From Buchananella felis (GTDB lineage Bacteria; Actinomycetota; Actinomycetes; Actinomycetales; Actinomycetaceae): DNA of 64,000 bases. Made by a program: the position numbers and the translations under genes. The stretch lies in NCBI RefSeq assembly GCF_041380015.1, contig NZ_CP159978.1; one strand, 5' to 3'. Below the pieces are notes generated by a model. That model saw only the letters and a program-made list of their open reading frames with translations. It ran no database searches and was not told where the DNA came from. Positions 55,656 to 64,000 of this stretch are shown here, piece after piece (the stretch's first letter is position 1; each line of letters starts with the position of its first letter).

Positions 55656-57506
55656 TTACTCCGCTTCCAGGGCCGTGAGCACGGAGCGGTGGGCTTCCCA
55701 GATCTCCACGGGCATGCCCGGGAAGGAGGCCAGGTGCTCGGCGCGGCGCTCCATCTCTGCCTTCCACTTGGGCACGTCGATGGTCAGCAGCCGCTCCAGG
55801 TCCTCGGCCGGCAGGTCTAGCCCGGTCAGGTCCAGCTCCTCGGGCAGCGGCACGATGCCCACGGGGGTCTGGCGGCCCTTGGCGCGGCCTTCCTTGAGGT
55901 CCATGAGCCAGAGCAGGGCGCGCAGGTTTTCGCGGTAGCCCGGCCAGATGTAGCGGCCGTCCGCGTCACGCTGGAACCAGTTGACGTGCGCGAAGATGGG
56001 CTGCTCCTTGGCGGCGCCCACGATGCGCAGCCAGTGCTGGGCGTATTCGCCCTCCGGGTAGGCCATGAAGGGGCGCATGGACATCGGGTCGTAGCGCAGC
56101 ACGCCCTCCTTGCCCTCGGCGGCGAAGGTGGCCTCCACGCCCAGGGTGAGACCGTCGTAGACGCCCTCGGCAAGGGAGCGCATGGCGCGGATCAGCGGCT
56201 CGCGGTCCTTGGCGCGCCCGCCGAAGATGATCGCGTCGATGGGCACGCCCTCGGGGCGCTCGAAGTCCGTGGCCACGTTGGGGACGTTGGCCAGGGTGGT
56301 GGTGAAACGGGAGTTGGGGTGGGCCCAGGCGTCCTCCTTGGCGCCGGAGCGCTGGCGCTCCACCGGGCGGTCGGAGATGAGCTCGCCCTTCCAGTCGCGC
56401 CAGCCGGTGACGTCTACCGGCGGCTGCGGGGTGCGGCCCTCCCACCACACCTCCTGGGTGAGCTCGTTGTAGGCCACGTTGGTGAACAGGGTCTTGGTGC
56501 CGGGCGCGATGGACTCCACGGCTGTGGGGTTGGTGACCTCGTTGGTGTCCTTGGCGACGCCGAAGGCACCGAACTCGGGGTTCATGCCGTACAGGCGGCC
56601 GTCTGCGGGGTTGACCCACAGCCAGGCGATGTCGTCGCCGTAGAACTCGACGTGGTAGCGCTCCCCGAGGGCGTCGGGGGCCAGCATCATCGCCAGGTTG
56701 GTCTTGCCGGAGGCGGAGGGGAAGCCGCCGCAGATGTGGTAGCGGCGCCCGGTCTGCTTGTCCGTGATGCCGATGAGCATGAACTGCTCTGCCAGGAACT
56801 CCTTGGAGGCCCAGCCGTCGTAGCAGGCCTGGCGCAGGCCGTGGGCGATCTTGCCGAGCAGGGCGTTGCCGCCATAGGAGGAGCCGAAGTGGAGGATGGT
56901 GCGCCGGTCGGCGACGGTAGCGAATAGGCGCTGATCGGCGTCGGTGCCCTGCCCCAGGTTCTCCAGGTCGCCGGTGACGTGGACGGCGCGCACAAAGTGG
57001 TCGGGCTCCGCGAGGTTTTCCACGTACTGCACGCCCACGCGGGCCATCCGGATCATGTGGTGGACCACGGTGCGCGAGTCGGTCAGCTCCACGCCCACCG
57101 CGTACTTCTCTAGCGGGCAGCCCACCGGGGACATCAGGTAGGGCACCACGTACATGGTCTTGTCCTCTGAGGCGCCGCGCATGCGCTCGGTCTGAATCTC
57201 CACGGTCTGCGCCGCGTCGCGCCAGTTGTTGTAGGCGCCCTTCTCCGCCGGGTCTGCGGTGGCGACCACGGTGCGTTCCTCGGAGCGCGCCGTGTCCTTC
57301 CAGTAGGAGCGCGAGTAGTACAGCCCGCCCTTGACGGGCAGGATTTCCCCGTACTCCAGGGATTCGGCCAGCAGGCGGTCGTCGTCGGCTGCGTCTACGA
57401 CCTCGATGCGGTCGGGCTGGGTGATCTCCGCCCACTCCTTCACGTAGGCCCGCACGTGGGGGTTGTGCAGACCGGCCTGGTCCAGGATGGCGTCAACGTC
57501 CTTCAT
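55656..57506 (-). CDS. pckG: Phosphoenolpyruvate carboxykinase (GTP), with Ser in the hyper-reactive Cys position
   Basis: 616 residues, the normal length for the GTP-dependent enzyme, which interconverts oxaloacetate and PEP in gluconeogenesis. Seen: YYSRSYWKDTARSEERT near the N-terminus, GSSYGGNALLGKI, the P-loop FPSASGKTNLAMM (~residue 275), DDIAWLWVNPADGRLYGMNPEFGAFG, and NWFQRDADGRYIWPG near the C-terminus (guanine-site region). In most GTP enzymes the P-loop reads FPSACGKTN with a reactive Cys; here it is Ser. ATG 57506 is preceded by AGAAGGAG. It is a single-gene unit with a palindrome in its promoter region. Confidence 0.95.
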   Translation of the reverse strand: MKDVDAILDQAGLHNPHVRAYVKEWAEITQPDRIEVVDAADDDRLLAESLEYGEILPVKGGLYYSRSYWKDTARSEERTVVATADPAEKGAYNNWRDAAQTVEIQTERMRGASEDKTMYVVPYLMSPVGCPLEKYAVGVELTDSRTVVHHMIRMARVGVQYVENLAEPDHFVRAVHVTGDLENLGQGTDADQRLFATVADRRTILHFGSSYGGNALLGKIAHGLRQACYDGWASKEFLAEQFMLIGITDKQTGRRYHICGGFPSASGKTNLAMMLAPDALGERYHVEFYGDDIAWLWVNPADGRLYGMNPEFGAFGVAKDTNEVTNPTAVESIAPGTKTLFTNVAYNELTQEVWWEGRTPQPPVDVTGWRDWKGELISDRPVERQRSGAKEDAWAHPNSRFTTTLANVPNVATDFERPEGVPIDAIIFGGRAKDREPLIRAMRSLAEGVYDGLTLGVEATFAAEGKEGVLRYDPMSMRPFMAYPEGEYAQHWLRIVGAAKEQPIFAHVNWFQRDADGRYIWPGYRENLRALLWLMDLKEGRAKGRQTPVGIVPLPEELDLTGLDLPAEDLERLLTIDVPKWKAEMERRAEHLASFPGMPVEIWEAHRSVLTALEAE

Positions 57507-57548
57507 GGCTCCTTCTTCCCGCGCCGCGCGCGTCGGCAGACTTCGTTG

Positions 57549-57570
57549 TGCCGAACATTATTGTTCGCAC
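57549..57570. promoter_or_regulatory. Palindrome CGAACA-N4-TGTTCG in the pckG promoter region
   Basis: Six-bp perfect arms around TTAT, ~45 bp upstream of the pckG start, in an AT-rich patch (ATTAGTG nearby on the minus strand). A plausible operator for a repressor of unknown identity. The spacing differs from the LexA box (GAAC-N4-GTTC). Confidence 0.5.
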
Positions 57571-57717
57571 GCACTAATCTAGCGCCGCGCGCGGCGGATT
57601 TCCAGCGCGCACCGAAAGGGGGCAGCCCCAAGCCCGCCCAGGCTCGTCCCGACGGCGGACCGGCCGGGCCGCGCAACGCGCCGCCCTCCGGAGGCGCGGG
57701 AGCGCCCCACGTCCGCA

Positions 57718-57830
57718 CCCAGCCCAAGCCCGCCCAGCCAGCCGCCGCGCGGGCCACCCGCACACCCACACCCCACCCAGCCCCAAGCCCGCCCAGCCAA
57801 CCGCCGCGCGGGTCACCCGCACACCCACAC
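57718..57830. repeat. Two tandem ~60-bp copies between pckG and the padR gene
   Basis: AAGCCCGCCCAGCC followed by CGCCGCGCGGG and CACCCGCACACCCACA occurs twice (from ~57720 and ~57779). No gene is seen in 57507-57971; the rest is C-rich. Confidence 0.8.
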
Positions 57831-57959
57831 GCCCACGCCCGCACCCCACCGCCCGAGACTCGCCCCGGCGGCGGACCAGTCGGGCCGCGCCCTTCCTCCC
57901 GCAGGATGAACTTCCGACCAATTCCCCTGCTGCTATACACCGCGTACATACGCCGCGTT

Positions 57960-57965
57960 TATAGT
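57960..57965 (+). promoter_or_regulatory. -10 box TATAGT of a likely leaderless padR transcript
   Basis: TATAGT ends six bases before the GTG at 57972, so transcription should start at or next to the start codon. Upstream ATACACCGCG and CGCGTTTAT form an imperfect dyad that may be the PadR operator. Confidence 0.5.
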
Positions 57966-57971
57966 GGCGCC

Positions 57972-58496
57972 GTGGACACGAGACTGACCCTGCTGGGCCT
58001 GCTCAACGCGGGCTCCGGCTACGGATATGACCTGAAGAACTCCTGGGACCGCTGGTTCGCGCAGACCAAGCCCCTGGCCTTCGGGCAGGTGTACGCCACC
58101 CTGGCGCGCCTGCTGCGCGACGGCCTGATCGTCACGGCGGGCGCCGAGCCCGGCGCCGGCCCGGAGCGAAAGCGCTACCAGATCACCCCGGCCGGCCGCG
58201 AGCTGGTCGCCAACTGGCTCTTCTCCCCCCAGGTCGCCGCCACCTCGATCCAGGCCGAGCTGTTTGCCAAGACCGTCATCGCCCTCCTTTTGGATGACGA
58301 CGCCCAGCGCCTGCTGGACCTGCAACGCCTGGAACACATGGCCCAGCTGCGCGAGCTCACTCGCCGCAAGCAGGGTGCGGACCTGTCCACTGTCCTGATC
58401 GCCGACCACGCGATCTTCCACCTGGAGGCCGATCTGCGCTGGATCGACCTGACCAGCGCCCGCCTGGGCGCGCTACGCAAGGAGGTATTGGCGTGA
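57972..58496 (+). CDS. PadR-family transcriptional regulator
   Basis: 174 residues from GTG 57972. N-terminal winged helix: LTLLGLLNAGSGYGYDLKN (the PadR signature), FGQVYATLARLLRDGLIVTAG (recognition helix and wing) and YQITPAGRELVANWL. The C-terminal ~80 residues form the helical dimer domain. It heads a three-gene operon with an ABC ATPase and an FtsX-type permease, with four-base overlaps (GTGA, ATGA). Such PadR-ABC sets usually respond to antimicrobial or envelope stress compounds, and the regulator most likely controls its own operon; the ligand is unknown. Confidence 0.93.
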   Translation: MDTRLTLLGLLNAGSGYGYDLKNSWDRWFAQTKPLAFGQVYATLARLLRDGLIVTAGAEPGAGPERKRYQITPAGRELVANWLFSPQVAATSIQAELFAKTVIALLLDDDAQRLLDLQRLEHMAQLRELTRRKQGADLSTVLIADHAIFHLEADLRWIDLTSARLGALRKEVLA

Positions 58497-59401
58497 ACGC
58501 CCCCATCCTTTCCGCCCGTGGACTGCACCTGTCCTACGGCCCCACCCACGCCCTGCGTGGGGTGGACATCGACATCGCCGCCGGGGAGATCCTGGCCGTG
58601 ATGGGCCCCTCCGGCTCCGGCAAGTCCTCGCTGCTGCACGTCCTGGCCGGCGTGCTGCTGCCCGACGCCGGCAGCGTCATCTTTGGCGGCCGCGACGTGA
58701 CCAAGTGCAGCGAGGACGAGCGTTCCCGCCTGCGCCTGCGCGAGTTCGGTTTCATCTTCCAGTTCGGCCAGCTGCTGCCGGACCTCTCCGCCGTGGACAA
58801 CGTGGCCCTGCCGCTGCTCTTGACGGGCGTCAAGCGCCGCCGCGCCACCCAGATCGCCCGCGAGCGCCTGAGCGCCCTAGGCCTGGACGCGGAGGCCGAC
58901 AAGCTGCCCACCGCCATGTCCGGTGGCCAGGCGCAGCGCGTGGCCGTGGCCCGCGCCCTGGCGCTGCACCCTAAGATCATCTTCGCCGACGAACCCACCG
59001 GCTCCCTGGACTCCCTCTCCGCCGAGCAGACCATGGAGGTGCTTATCTCCACCGCCCGGCAGGCCGGCGCGACCGTCGTGATCATCACCCACGACCCGCG
59101 CACCGCCGCCTACGCCGACCGTGAGGTCATTGTGCGCGACGGCCTGATCACCGCCGGCTCCCTGCTAGAGCCCACCAACCGGTTCACCGGCGCCCCCACC
59201 ACGATGCCCGCCCTTCTACCCGGCCAGGTCGGGATGGCCGACGTTGCCGCCCACGCCCCCGCCACCGCGCCCGGCCCCCTGCCCGGCCAGGTGGGGCAGG
59301 CCGGCTCCACTGCGGCCGGTTTCGTGGGGGCGGCGGGAGGAGCGTCGTCCACCCAGGGCGTAGCAGGACTCGGTGCGCTGGGAGGGCAGGCGGCCCAATG
59401 A
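58493..59401 (+). CDS. ABC transporter ATP-binding protein (LolD/MacB type)
   Basis: 302 residues from GTG 58493. Walker A GPSGSGKSSLLHVLAG (~residue 40), Q-loop FGFIFQFGQLLPDL, signature MSGGQAQRVAVARALA, Walker B KIIFADEPTGSLD and HD in VIITHDPRT. The first ~220 residues are a complete ATPase. The last ~75 are an Ala/Gly/Pro-rich tail containing PLPGQVG and LLPGQVGMADVAAHAPA, and include two interspersed GACGTTGCC/GAGCGTCGTCC motifs; this tail is not part of the usual fold. It pairs with the FtsX-type permease encoded next. Confidence 0.95.
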   Translation: MNAPILSARGLHLSYGPTHALRGVDIDIAAGEILAVMGPSGSGKSSLLHVLAGVLLPDAGSVIFGGRDVTKCSEDERSRLRLREFGFIFQFGQLLPDLSAVDNVALPLLLTGVKRRRATQIARERLSALGLDAEADKLPTAMSGGQAQRVAVARALALHPKIIFADEPTGSLDSLSAEQTMEVLISTARQAGATVVIITHDPRTAAYADREVIVRDGLITAGSLLEPTNRFTGAPTTMPALLPGQVGMADVAAHAPATAPGPLPGQVGQAGSTAAGFVGAAGGASSTQGVAGLGALGGQAAQ

Positions 59402-61590
59402 GGAATCTGGACTTCGTTCGCACCGTATCCATCTCCAACCGCTCCAACCGCAACCGCCTGTTGGGGATCATCGCGGGCGTGATGGTGGGCGTAAGCCTGG
59501 CGCTGCTACTGCTGGCCGCCTCCAACTCCTTCCCCACCCGCAACCTGCGCTCCACCTGGGCGGAGAACAGCGGATCCAGCTACGACTTCGATCCCTCCAA
59601 CGCGCAGGTGGGAGCCGACCAGATGCTGGTGAGCGCGACGATTGACCACTACGCGGGCAACAAGATCAACGTGCTGTTCTTCCACGCCCAGCCGGAAACC
59701 ACCGCCACCATCCCGGGTGTGCCGCAGCTGCCCAAGGAGGGGACCTTCCTGGTCTCCCCGGCCCTGGCCCAGCATGTGCGCACCGCGGGGGCGGGCGAGC
59801 TCTCAGAACGGTGGGGCACCCTGGCAGGCGAGCTACCCACCAACGCCCTGCGCGGGCCGGACTCACTGGTGGCCCTGGTGTCCACCGACCTGGAGACCGT
59901 GCTGAACACACCCGGAACGGACAGCCCCATCTTGGTTCGCGAACTGGTTGGGAAGGACTTCTCCAGCACCGCCTACCGCATCGTCGCCATGATCGGCGCG
60001 GTAGCCGTGCTGGTGCCGGCCCTGCTGCTGATCGGCATCGTCACCGAACTGGGCGCCGTGCAGCGCCAGCAGCGCTTCTCCACGCTGCGCTTGATCGGGG
60101 CAACCCCGGGCCAGGTGGCCGCCGTCTCCGCGCTCGAGACTGGAGTGACCTCCCTGGTCGGCTCCCTGCTGGGCATCGGCCTCTACCTGGCCGTGGTGCC
60201 CCTGGCCGCCCAGATCCCTATCGAGGGCTCGCGCTTCTACCCCGGTGACCTGATCCTGGCGCCCCTGCCGATCGCGCTGACCGTGATCGGCGTGGTGACG
60301 CTCTCCACCGGCTGGGCATGGTTGAAGGCGCGCCGCCTGGGCCAAAATCCCCTCGTCCACGCGCGCCGGAGAAACGAAAAGCGCCCCCGCTGGTGGTCGA
60401 TCGTGCCGCTCGTGATTGGCGTGGCCGCATTCGCAGCGCCTGCGGTGGCCAAGCAGTTCGACCAGGAATCCACGCTACTGAGCGTCTACTCCGGTGAGCT
60501 GCTGCTGGCTGGCTTCCTTGGCACCGCCTTCGGCCTCCTCTGGGCCGGGCCGTGGCTGACCGCCCTGGTGGCGCGTGCGACCAGCGGCCTGGCAGGCTCC
60601 CCCGCCCTAGTGGTGGGGGCGAACCGGGTGGCCCACCACCCGCGCGCCACCTTCCGCTCCGTGGCCGGCATGGTCATCGCGGTGTTCACCGTCACCTTCT
60701 TCTCAGTGGGGATCACCTCCGCCGCCTCCGAGTTCAAGGGAGACTCCGGGCCCGGCGCGCTGCCTGCCGGGGCCCTGGTTAGCCGGGTCTACGAGACACC
60801 GGAGGCGATCGCAGCCGCCACCACCGCCGTCCGTGGCGTCGAGGGAGTCACCGACGCGTTCTCCCTCCACCCCTCCTACCTGGAATCTCACCCGAGAGGC
60901 TCCTACAGCACGCTGCTCGCCACCGACGCCGTCAAGCTGGGCCTGGACGTGCCTACCGGTGCCGAGTGGGTGGCCGTCAACGAGGGCTGGATAACCGGCT
61001 ACGAGGAGGCCGAAGTGATCGAGTCCGCCCAGCCGGTCAAGGGCCCAGACTCCCTCACCCAACTCGTGGTGCTCACCGACGGCAAGACCGCCAGCGTGGA
61101 GCGAGCCCGCACCACCCTGCTCCTGCGCCAGCTGAACTTTTACTCCTCTCCCCGCACGCCCGCAGACACCCGCAGCTGGTACAACGACGCCCCCGAGATC
61201 GAGTTCTCCATCATGGCTTCCATAGGCATCCTCATCGCTGCAGCGATCTCCACTGTGGCCCTGGGTGTCTCCACTTACGCCGCCTTCGTGGACCGACTGC
61301 GGGTCTTTGGACTACTGCGCCTATCCGGCATGCCCCGCAGGGTGCTGGGCCGGATCACCGCCTGGGAGGCCGCGTTGCCTGTGGCCACCGTGTTATTGCT
61401 CTCAGTGGGGCTAGGGGCTTTTTCGGCCTGGGCGCTGGTCACCGGCGTCTCCCGCCGCAAGGTGGGCGTCCCGGACCCAATGTTCCTGGTCACGCTGGCT
61501 GCCTGCCTGGCATTGATGATGGCCGCAGTGGCCGCGACCTCGCGGGCCGCAGCCAAGGCGGACACCGGCGGGATCACCCGCTTCGAGTAG
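59398..61590 (+). CDS. FtsX-like ABC transporter permease
   Basis: 730 residues with about ten hydrophobic segments in the FtsX/BceB-like layout: one N-terminal helix (~22-44), an extracytoplasmic domain, three to four helices (~197-310, with FSTLRLIGATPGQVAAVSALE, the FtsX coupling region), further helices ~335-445, a second extracytoplasmic domain (~450-600) and three helices to the C-terminus (~603-720). Such permeases often expel or sense membrane-active peptides rather than import. ATG 59398 overlaps the ATPase stop. It has no paired two-component system here; regulation is through the PadR protein. Confidence 0.93.
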   Translation: MRNLDFVRTVSISNRSNRNRLLGIIAGVMVGVSLALLLLAASNSFPTRNLRSTWAENSGSSYDFDPSNAQVGADQMLVSATIDHYAGNKINVLFFHAQPETTATIPGVPQLPKEGTFLVSPALAQHVRTAGAGELSERWGTLAGELPTNALRGPDSLVALVSTDLETVLNTPGTDSPILVRELVGKDFSSTAYRIVAMIGAVAVLVPALLLIGIVTELGAVQRQQRFSTLRLIGATPGQVAAVSALETGVTSLVGSLLGIGLYLAVVPLAAQIPIEGSRFYPGDLILAPLPIALTVIGVVTLSTGWAWLKARRLGQNPLVHARRRNEKRPRWWSIVPLVIGVAAFAAPAVAKQFDQESTLLSVYSGELLLAGFLGTAFGLLWAGPWLTALVARATSGLAGSPALVVGANRVAHHPRATFRSVAGMVIAVFTVTFFSVGITSAASEFKGDSGPGALPAGALVSRVYETPEAIAAATTAVRGVEGVTDAFSLHPSYLESHPRGSYSTLLATDAVKLGLDVPTGAEWVAVNEGWITGYEEAEVIESAQPVKGPDSLTQLVVLTDGKTASVERARTTLLLRQLNFYSSPRTPADTRSWYNDAPEIEFSIMASIGILIAAAISTVALGVSTYAAFVDRLRVFGLLRLSGMPRRVLGRITAWEAALPVATVLLLSVGLGAFSAWALVTGVSRRKVGVPDPMFLVTLAACLALMMAAVAATSRAAAKADTGGITRFE

Positions 61591-61694
61591 CCCCGGGCCC
61601 GGGATGGTGGGAGACGGCCCGGGCCGTGCCCACCAATGCCACCCTCGTCCCGCTCGCCGGTACCGCAGCACACTGCGGGGCCGGCGAGCGGGCG

Positions 61695-61868
61695 TGCGCA
61701 AACAATTGAGGGCTTAGTGCACCTCTCGTAGGGTTGGCCCACCGATCGTGGGCTTAGTGAACCTCTCGAGGGCTTACCCGGGCCGGTAGCCCCTCAGTCG
61801 GTGCACCAACCCCGCAATAGGTGCACCAAAAGCTCAATAGGTCGAGTAACCCCACAGTCGGTTGCGCA
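61695..61868. repeat. 174-bp palindromic 20-bp-unit element, type A, copy 3
   Basis: Same plan as 26784-26957; the first two units (GAGGGCTTAGTGCACCTCTC, GTAGGGTTGGCCCACCGATC) are identical to that copy. The right arm differs more and has CAATAGGTGCACC units. The unit-free stretch 61869-62123 contains GC-rich direct repeats (CAGCGCACCGCGCCCGG twice) and no gene. Confidence 0.9.
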
Positions 61869-62123
61869 ACAGTGCCCGACGCCGTCCGGGCGGGCGTCCC
61901 CGTCCGGCAGATAAGCAAGGCACTAGGCAGCCCGAACCCCGGGGCGGCCGACCAGCGCACCGCGCCCGGCCCCAGTCCTCGGCCGCCTGACCGGCGCGTC
62001 CGTTCCAGCGCACCGCGCCCGGGCCGGTCCCGGCGCGGTGCCTGCGCGGTCAGCACAGTCTGGCCCGGGCCCCGGGGCGGCCGGACCAGCCATCCTCGTC
62101 GATGGGCCGCTGCAGACCGACCT

Positions 62124-62297
62124 TGCGCAAACGATTGCGCCTTTATTGCAGTCATTGAGCCGTTGTTGCAGCTCTCCTGGCCTTGGGCGACCTATTGCGC
62201 CTTTAATCGGCCCCGTAGCGCTTCAAAAGGTGCAACAAAGCCACGACCGGTACAACAAGGGCTCAGCGGGAACAACAAAGGCTCAATCGGTTGCGCA
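62124..62297. repeat. 174-bp palindromic 20-bp-unit element, type B, copy 2
   Basis: Left-arm units GCGCCTTTATTGCAGTCATT, GAGCCGTTGTTGCAGCTCTC and CTGGCCTTGGGCGACCTATT. The right arm, read inversely, has GAGCCTTTGTTGTTCCCGCT, GAGCCCTTGTTGTACCGGTC and GTGGCTTTGTTGCACCTTTT. Ends are TGCGCAAACGATT and its inverse. It follows a type A copy, as at 50533/50815. Confidence 0.9.
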
Positions 62298-62327
62298 CGG
62301 CGGCTCGGCCCGCACGAGCCGCCCGCG

Positions 62328-62369
62328 CCGGGGTGGTGGGAGCCGCGCTCCCGGCTCCCACCACCCCGG
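62328..62369. terminator. Strong hairpin before trpB
   Basis: CCGGGGTGGTGGGAGCCG and its complement form an 18-bp stem with a short loop, 55 bp before the trpB ATG. A smaller CGGCTCG/CGAGCCG stem lies just upstream. It could end read-through from the FtsX operon. No Trp-rich leader peptide is seen. Confidence 0.65.
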
Positions 62370-62423
62370 TTCACGTTTTGACCAGCTTCGCCCACTAGGC
62401 GGACACGTGGTTAAAGTTTGTCC

Positions 62424-63626
62424 ATGACTTCGCTAGTGCACGCCGACGAGGGCGGCTTCTTTGGTTCGCACGGTGGGCGCTTTGTGCCCCCGCAGCTCGA
62501 GACTCCCATCGCTGAGGTGGCAGCGGCCTACGCCGAGGCCCGCCAGGCCCCCGAGTTCCAGGCAGAGTATGAGGCGCTGCTGGCCGACTACGTTGGCCGC
62601 CCCTCCCCGCTGTTCCTGGCCGAGGGCTTGAGCCGCGAGCTGGGCGGCGCCAAGATCTACCTCAAGCGCGAGGACCTGAACCACACCGGCGCGCACAAGA
62701 TCAACCACTGCCTGGGCGAGGGCCTGTTGGCCAAGCGCATGGGCAAGAAGAAGCTGATGGCTGAGACGGGCGCCGGCCAGCACGGCGTGGCCCTGGCCAC
62801 CGCTGCTGCTCTGCTTGGCCTGGAGTGCGAGATCCACATGGGCGCCATCGACGTGGAGAAGCAGCGCCCCAACGTGGTGCGCATGCAGATGCTGGGCGCC
62901 AAGGTGGTCTCCGTCGAGTCCGGCGGCCGCTGCCTGAAGGACGCCGTTGACTCCGCGTTCTCCGTGTTCGCGCGCGACTACAAGGACACCTTCTTCGCCA
63001 TCGGTTCCGTGGTGGGCCCGGACCCGTACCCCTCGATGGTGCGCGACTTCCAGTCGATCGTGGGCCGCGAGGCCAAGAAGCAGATCCTGGCCAAGGAGGG
63101 CCGCCTGCCCGACGCGCTGGTGGCCTCCGTGGGCGGCGGCTCCAACGCGCTGGGTCTCTTCACCGAGTTCCTGGAGGACACCGAGGTGAAGATGTACGGC
63201 GTGGAGCCTGCGGGCCGCAACCTGGACGTGGTGGGCGAGCACGCCGCCACCATGACCTTCGGCACCCCGGGCATGCTGCACGGCATGAAGACCCTGGTGC
63301 TGCAGGACGAGGCGGGCGAGCCTGCCCCGGTTCACTCCATCGCCTCCGGCCTGGACTACCCGGGCGTTGGCCCGCAGCACGCGTTCCTGAAGGAGGTGGG
63401 CCGCGTGGAGTACGTGCACGCCTCCGACGCCGAGACGCTGGCCGCCTTCCAGATGCTGTGCCGCACGGAGGGCATCATCCCGGCGCTGGAGTCCTCCCAC
63501 GCGCTGGCGCACGCCATCCGCCTGGCCCCGACGCTGAGGAACGACCAGATCGTCGTGGTCAACCTGTCCGGTCGCGGCGACAAGGACATCGACTACGTGG
63601 CCGAGCGCCTGGCAGAGCACGCCTAG
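62424..63626 (+). CDS. trpB: Tryptophan synthase beta chain
   Basis: 400 residues. PLP enzyme joining indole and serine: the PLP Lys is in LNHTGAHKINHCLGE (~residue 86), followed by AETGAGQHGVALATAAALLG, the phosphate loop VGGGSNALGLF (~230), and SGLDYPGVGPQHAFL. It is the standard TrpB1 class by length and motifs. The wording HTGAHKINHC and GSHGGRFVPPQLE differs from the common actinobacterial HTGSHKINN and FGGRFVPE forms. No trpA or other trp gene is adjacent. TAAAGT lies six bases before ATG 62424, so a leaderless transcript is possible. Confidence 0.95.
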   Translation: MTSLVHADEGGFFGSHGGRFVPPQLETPIAEVAAAYAEARQAPEFQAEYEALLADYVGRPSPLFLAEGLSRELGGAKIYLKREDLNHTGAHKINHCLGEGLLAKRMGKKKLMAETGAGQHGVALATAAALLGLECEIHMGAIDVEKQRPNVVRMQMLGAKVVSVESGGRCLKDAVDSAFSVFARDYKDTFFAIGSVVGPDPYPSMVRDFQSIVGREAKKQILAKEGRLPDALVASVGGGSNALGLFTEFLEDTEVKMYGVEPAGRNLDVVGEHAATMTFGTPGMLHGMKTLVLQDEAGEPAPVHSIASGLDYPGVGPQHAFLKEVGRVEYVHASDAETLAAFQMLCRTEGIIPALESSHALAHAIRLAPTLRNDQIVVVNLSGRGDKDIDYVAERLAEHA

Positions 63627-63644
63627 GTCAATCGGGCCCCATCC

Positions 63645-63681
63645 GGTGGGGGCGGCGGGATTTCTTCCCGCCGCCCCCACC
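63645..63681. terminator. Bidirectional terminator between trpB and the ABC ATPase
   Basis: GGTGGGGGCGGCGGGA and its complement form a 16-bp stem around a short T-rich loop, between convergent genes. Confidence 0.9.
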
Positions 63682-63705
63682 GTCGTTTCACGCGTGAAAC
63701 AGCTG

Positions 63706-64000
63706 CTATCTGCTGAACAGTCCGGCCAGGTCCAGCTCCGCCGGCGCCCCGGCCCCGATCACCTCCCCTTCCCGCAGCAGCACCAGCTGGTCGCACTGCT
63801 CGGCCTCCTGCAGGTAGTGGGTGGTCACCAGGATTCCCGCCCCGGCCCGCGCGCGCATGCGCAGCTGCTGCCACAGGCGCGCCCGGCCAAGCGGGTCCAG
63901 CCCGGAGGTGGGCTCGTCCAGGATCAGCAGGCGAGGACGGTGAACGTTGGCTGCGTGGAAGGCCAGCACGCGCCGGGCCCCGAGCGGCAGCCCGCCCACC
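63706..64000 (-). CDS. ABC transporter ATP-binding protein, C-terminal part (N-terminus outside window)
   Basis: The last ~98 residues of an ABC ATPase: LPLGARRVLAFHAANVHRPRLLILDEPTSGLDPLGR (end of the signature helix region, Walker B and D-loop), then ILVTTHYLQEAEQCDQLVLL with the H-loop His, and a VIGAGAPAEL end. It is of the drug/sodium-export (CcmA/NatA) type by wording. The gene continues past the right edge. Confidence 0.9.
   Translation of the reverse strand, partial: VGGLPLGARRVLAFHAANVHRPRLLILDEPTSGLDPLGRARLWQQLRMRARAGAGILVTTHYLQEAEQCDQLVLLREGEVIGAGAPAELDLAGLFSR

Noticed and set aside
57549..57570. LexA/SOS box upstream of pckG
   Set aside because: The arms are CGAAC and GTTCG, but the spacing is six bases rather than the four of the actinobacterial LexA site, and the gene is not an SOS gene.

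Overview
This 64-kb window is from the chromosome of a high-GC Gram-positive bacterium. The evidence is the synteny pmt / rsmI / metG / tatD / rpfB / ksgA / ispE / ABC-F, the helix-54 insertion in the 23S rRNA, GTG starts with 4-base stop/start overlaps, Rpf and PMT proteins, and surface proteins with cell-wall-binding repeat 2. The surface protein set points to the Actinomycetaceae; that family assignment is inference.

Layout. 1-2.4 kb: tail of an aminotransferase, prs, tRNA-Gln and a TetR regulator. 2.7-18.4 kb: a cell-surface region. It holds a 1686-residue secreted subtilase with cell-wall-binding repeats, then a six-gene minus-strand operon encoding an 'anchored repeat' ABC transporter (three-repeat wall protein, metal-type binding lipoprotein, single-repeat membrane-anchored protein, ATPase, permease, lytic transglycosylase). 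A divergent wall-binding protein carries the same repeat and shares a control region containing a Zur/Fur-like site. Every copy of the repeat keeps an H-x-H-x-x-W motif, and the binding lipoprotein carries the repeat in circularly permuted order. I infer a wall-to-membrane metal (probably zinc) relay. 18.4-33.3 kb: conserved housekeeping genes. 33.3-44.1 kb: an accessory region with a 132-bp duplication, an unknown membrane protein, a methyltransferase, an MmeI-type restriction-modification enzyme between insertion sequences (a decayed ISL3, and an IS1634 interrupted by an IS3) and a large 20-bp-register repeat array. 44.3-50 kb: one rRNA operon (minus strand, 16S-23S-5S, no spacer tRNA, two promoters). 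51.3-55.6 kb: siderophore-interacting reductase and ahpC-ahpF-oxyR. 55.6-64 kb: pckG, a PadR-ABC-FtsX operon, an isolated trpB and the end of another ABC ATPase.

The most unusual DNA in the window is several kinds of intergenic palindromic array built from units spaced exactly 20 bp apart: direct units in one arm, then the same units inverted. Five copies of one element (26784, 50533, 50815, 61695, 62124) are 173-174 bp long with a fixed plan of 13 + 3x20 + 28 + 3x20 + 13. A second kind, with core CTCGACGTT, has 23 units at 40561-41140 and 6 at 7953-8062. A third, with core CCGAAACTTGTC, has 4 units at 7831-7913. I do not recognise these as a described repeat class.
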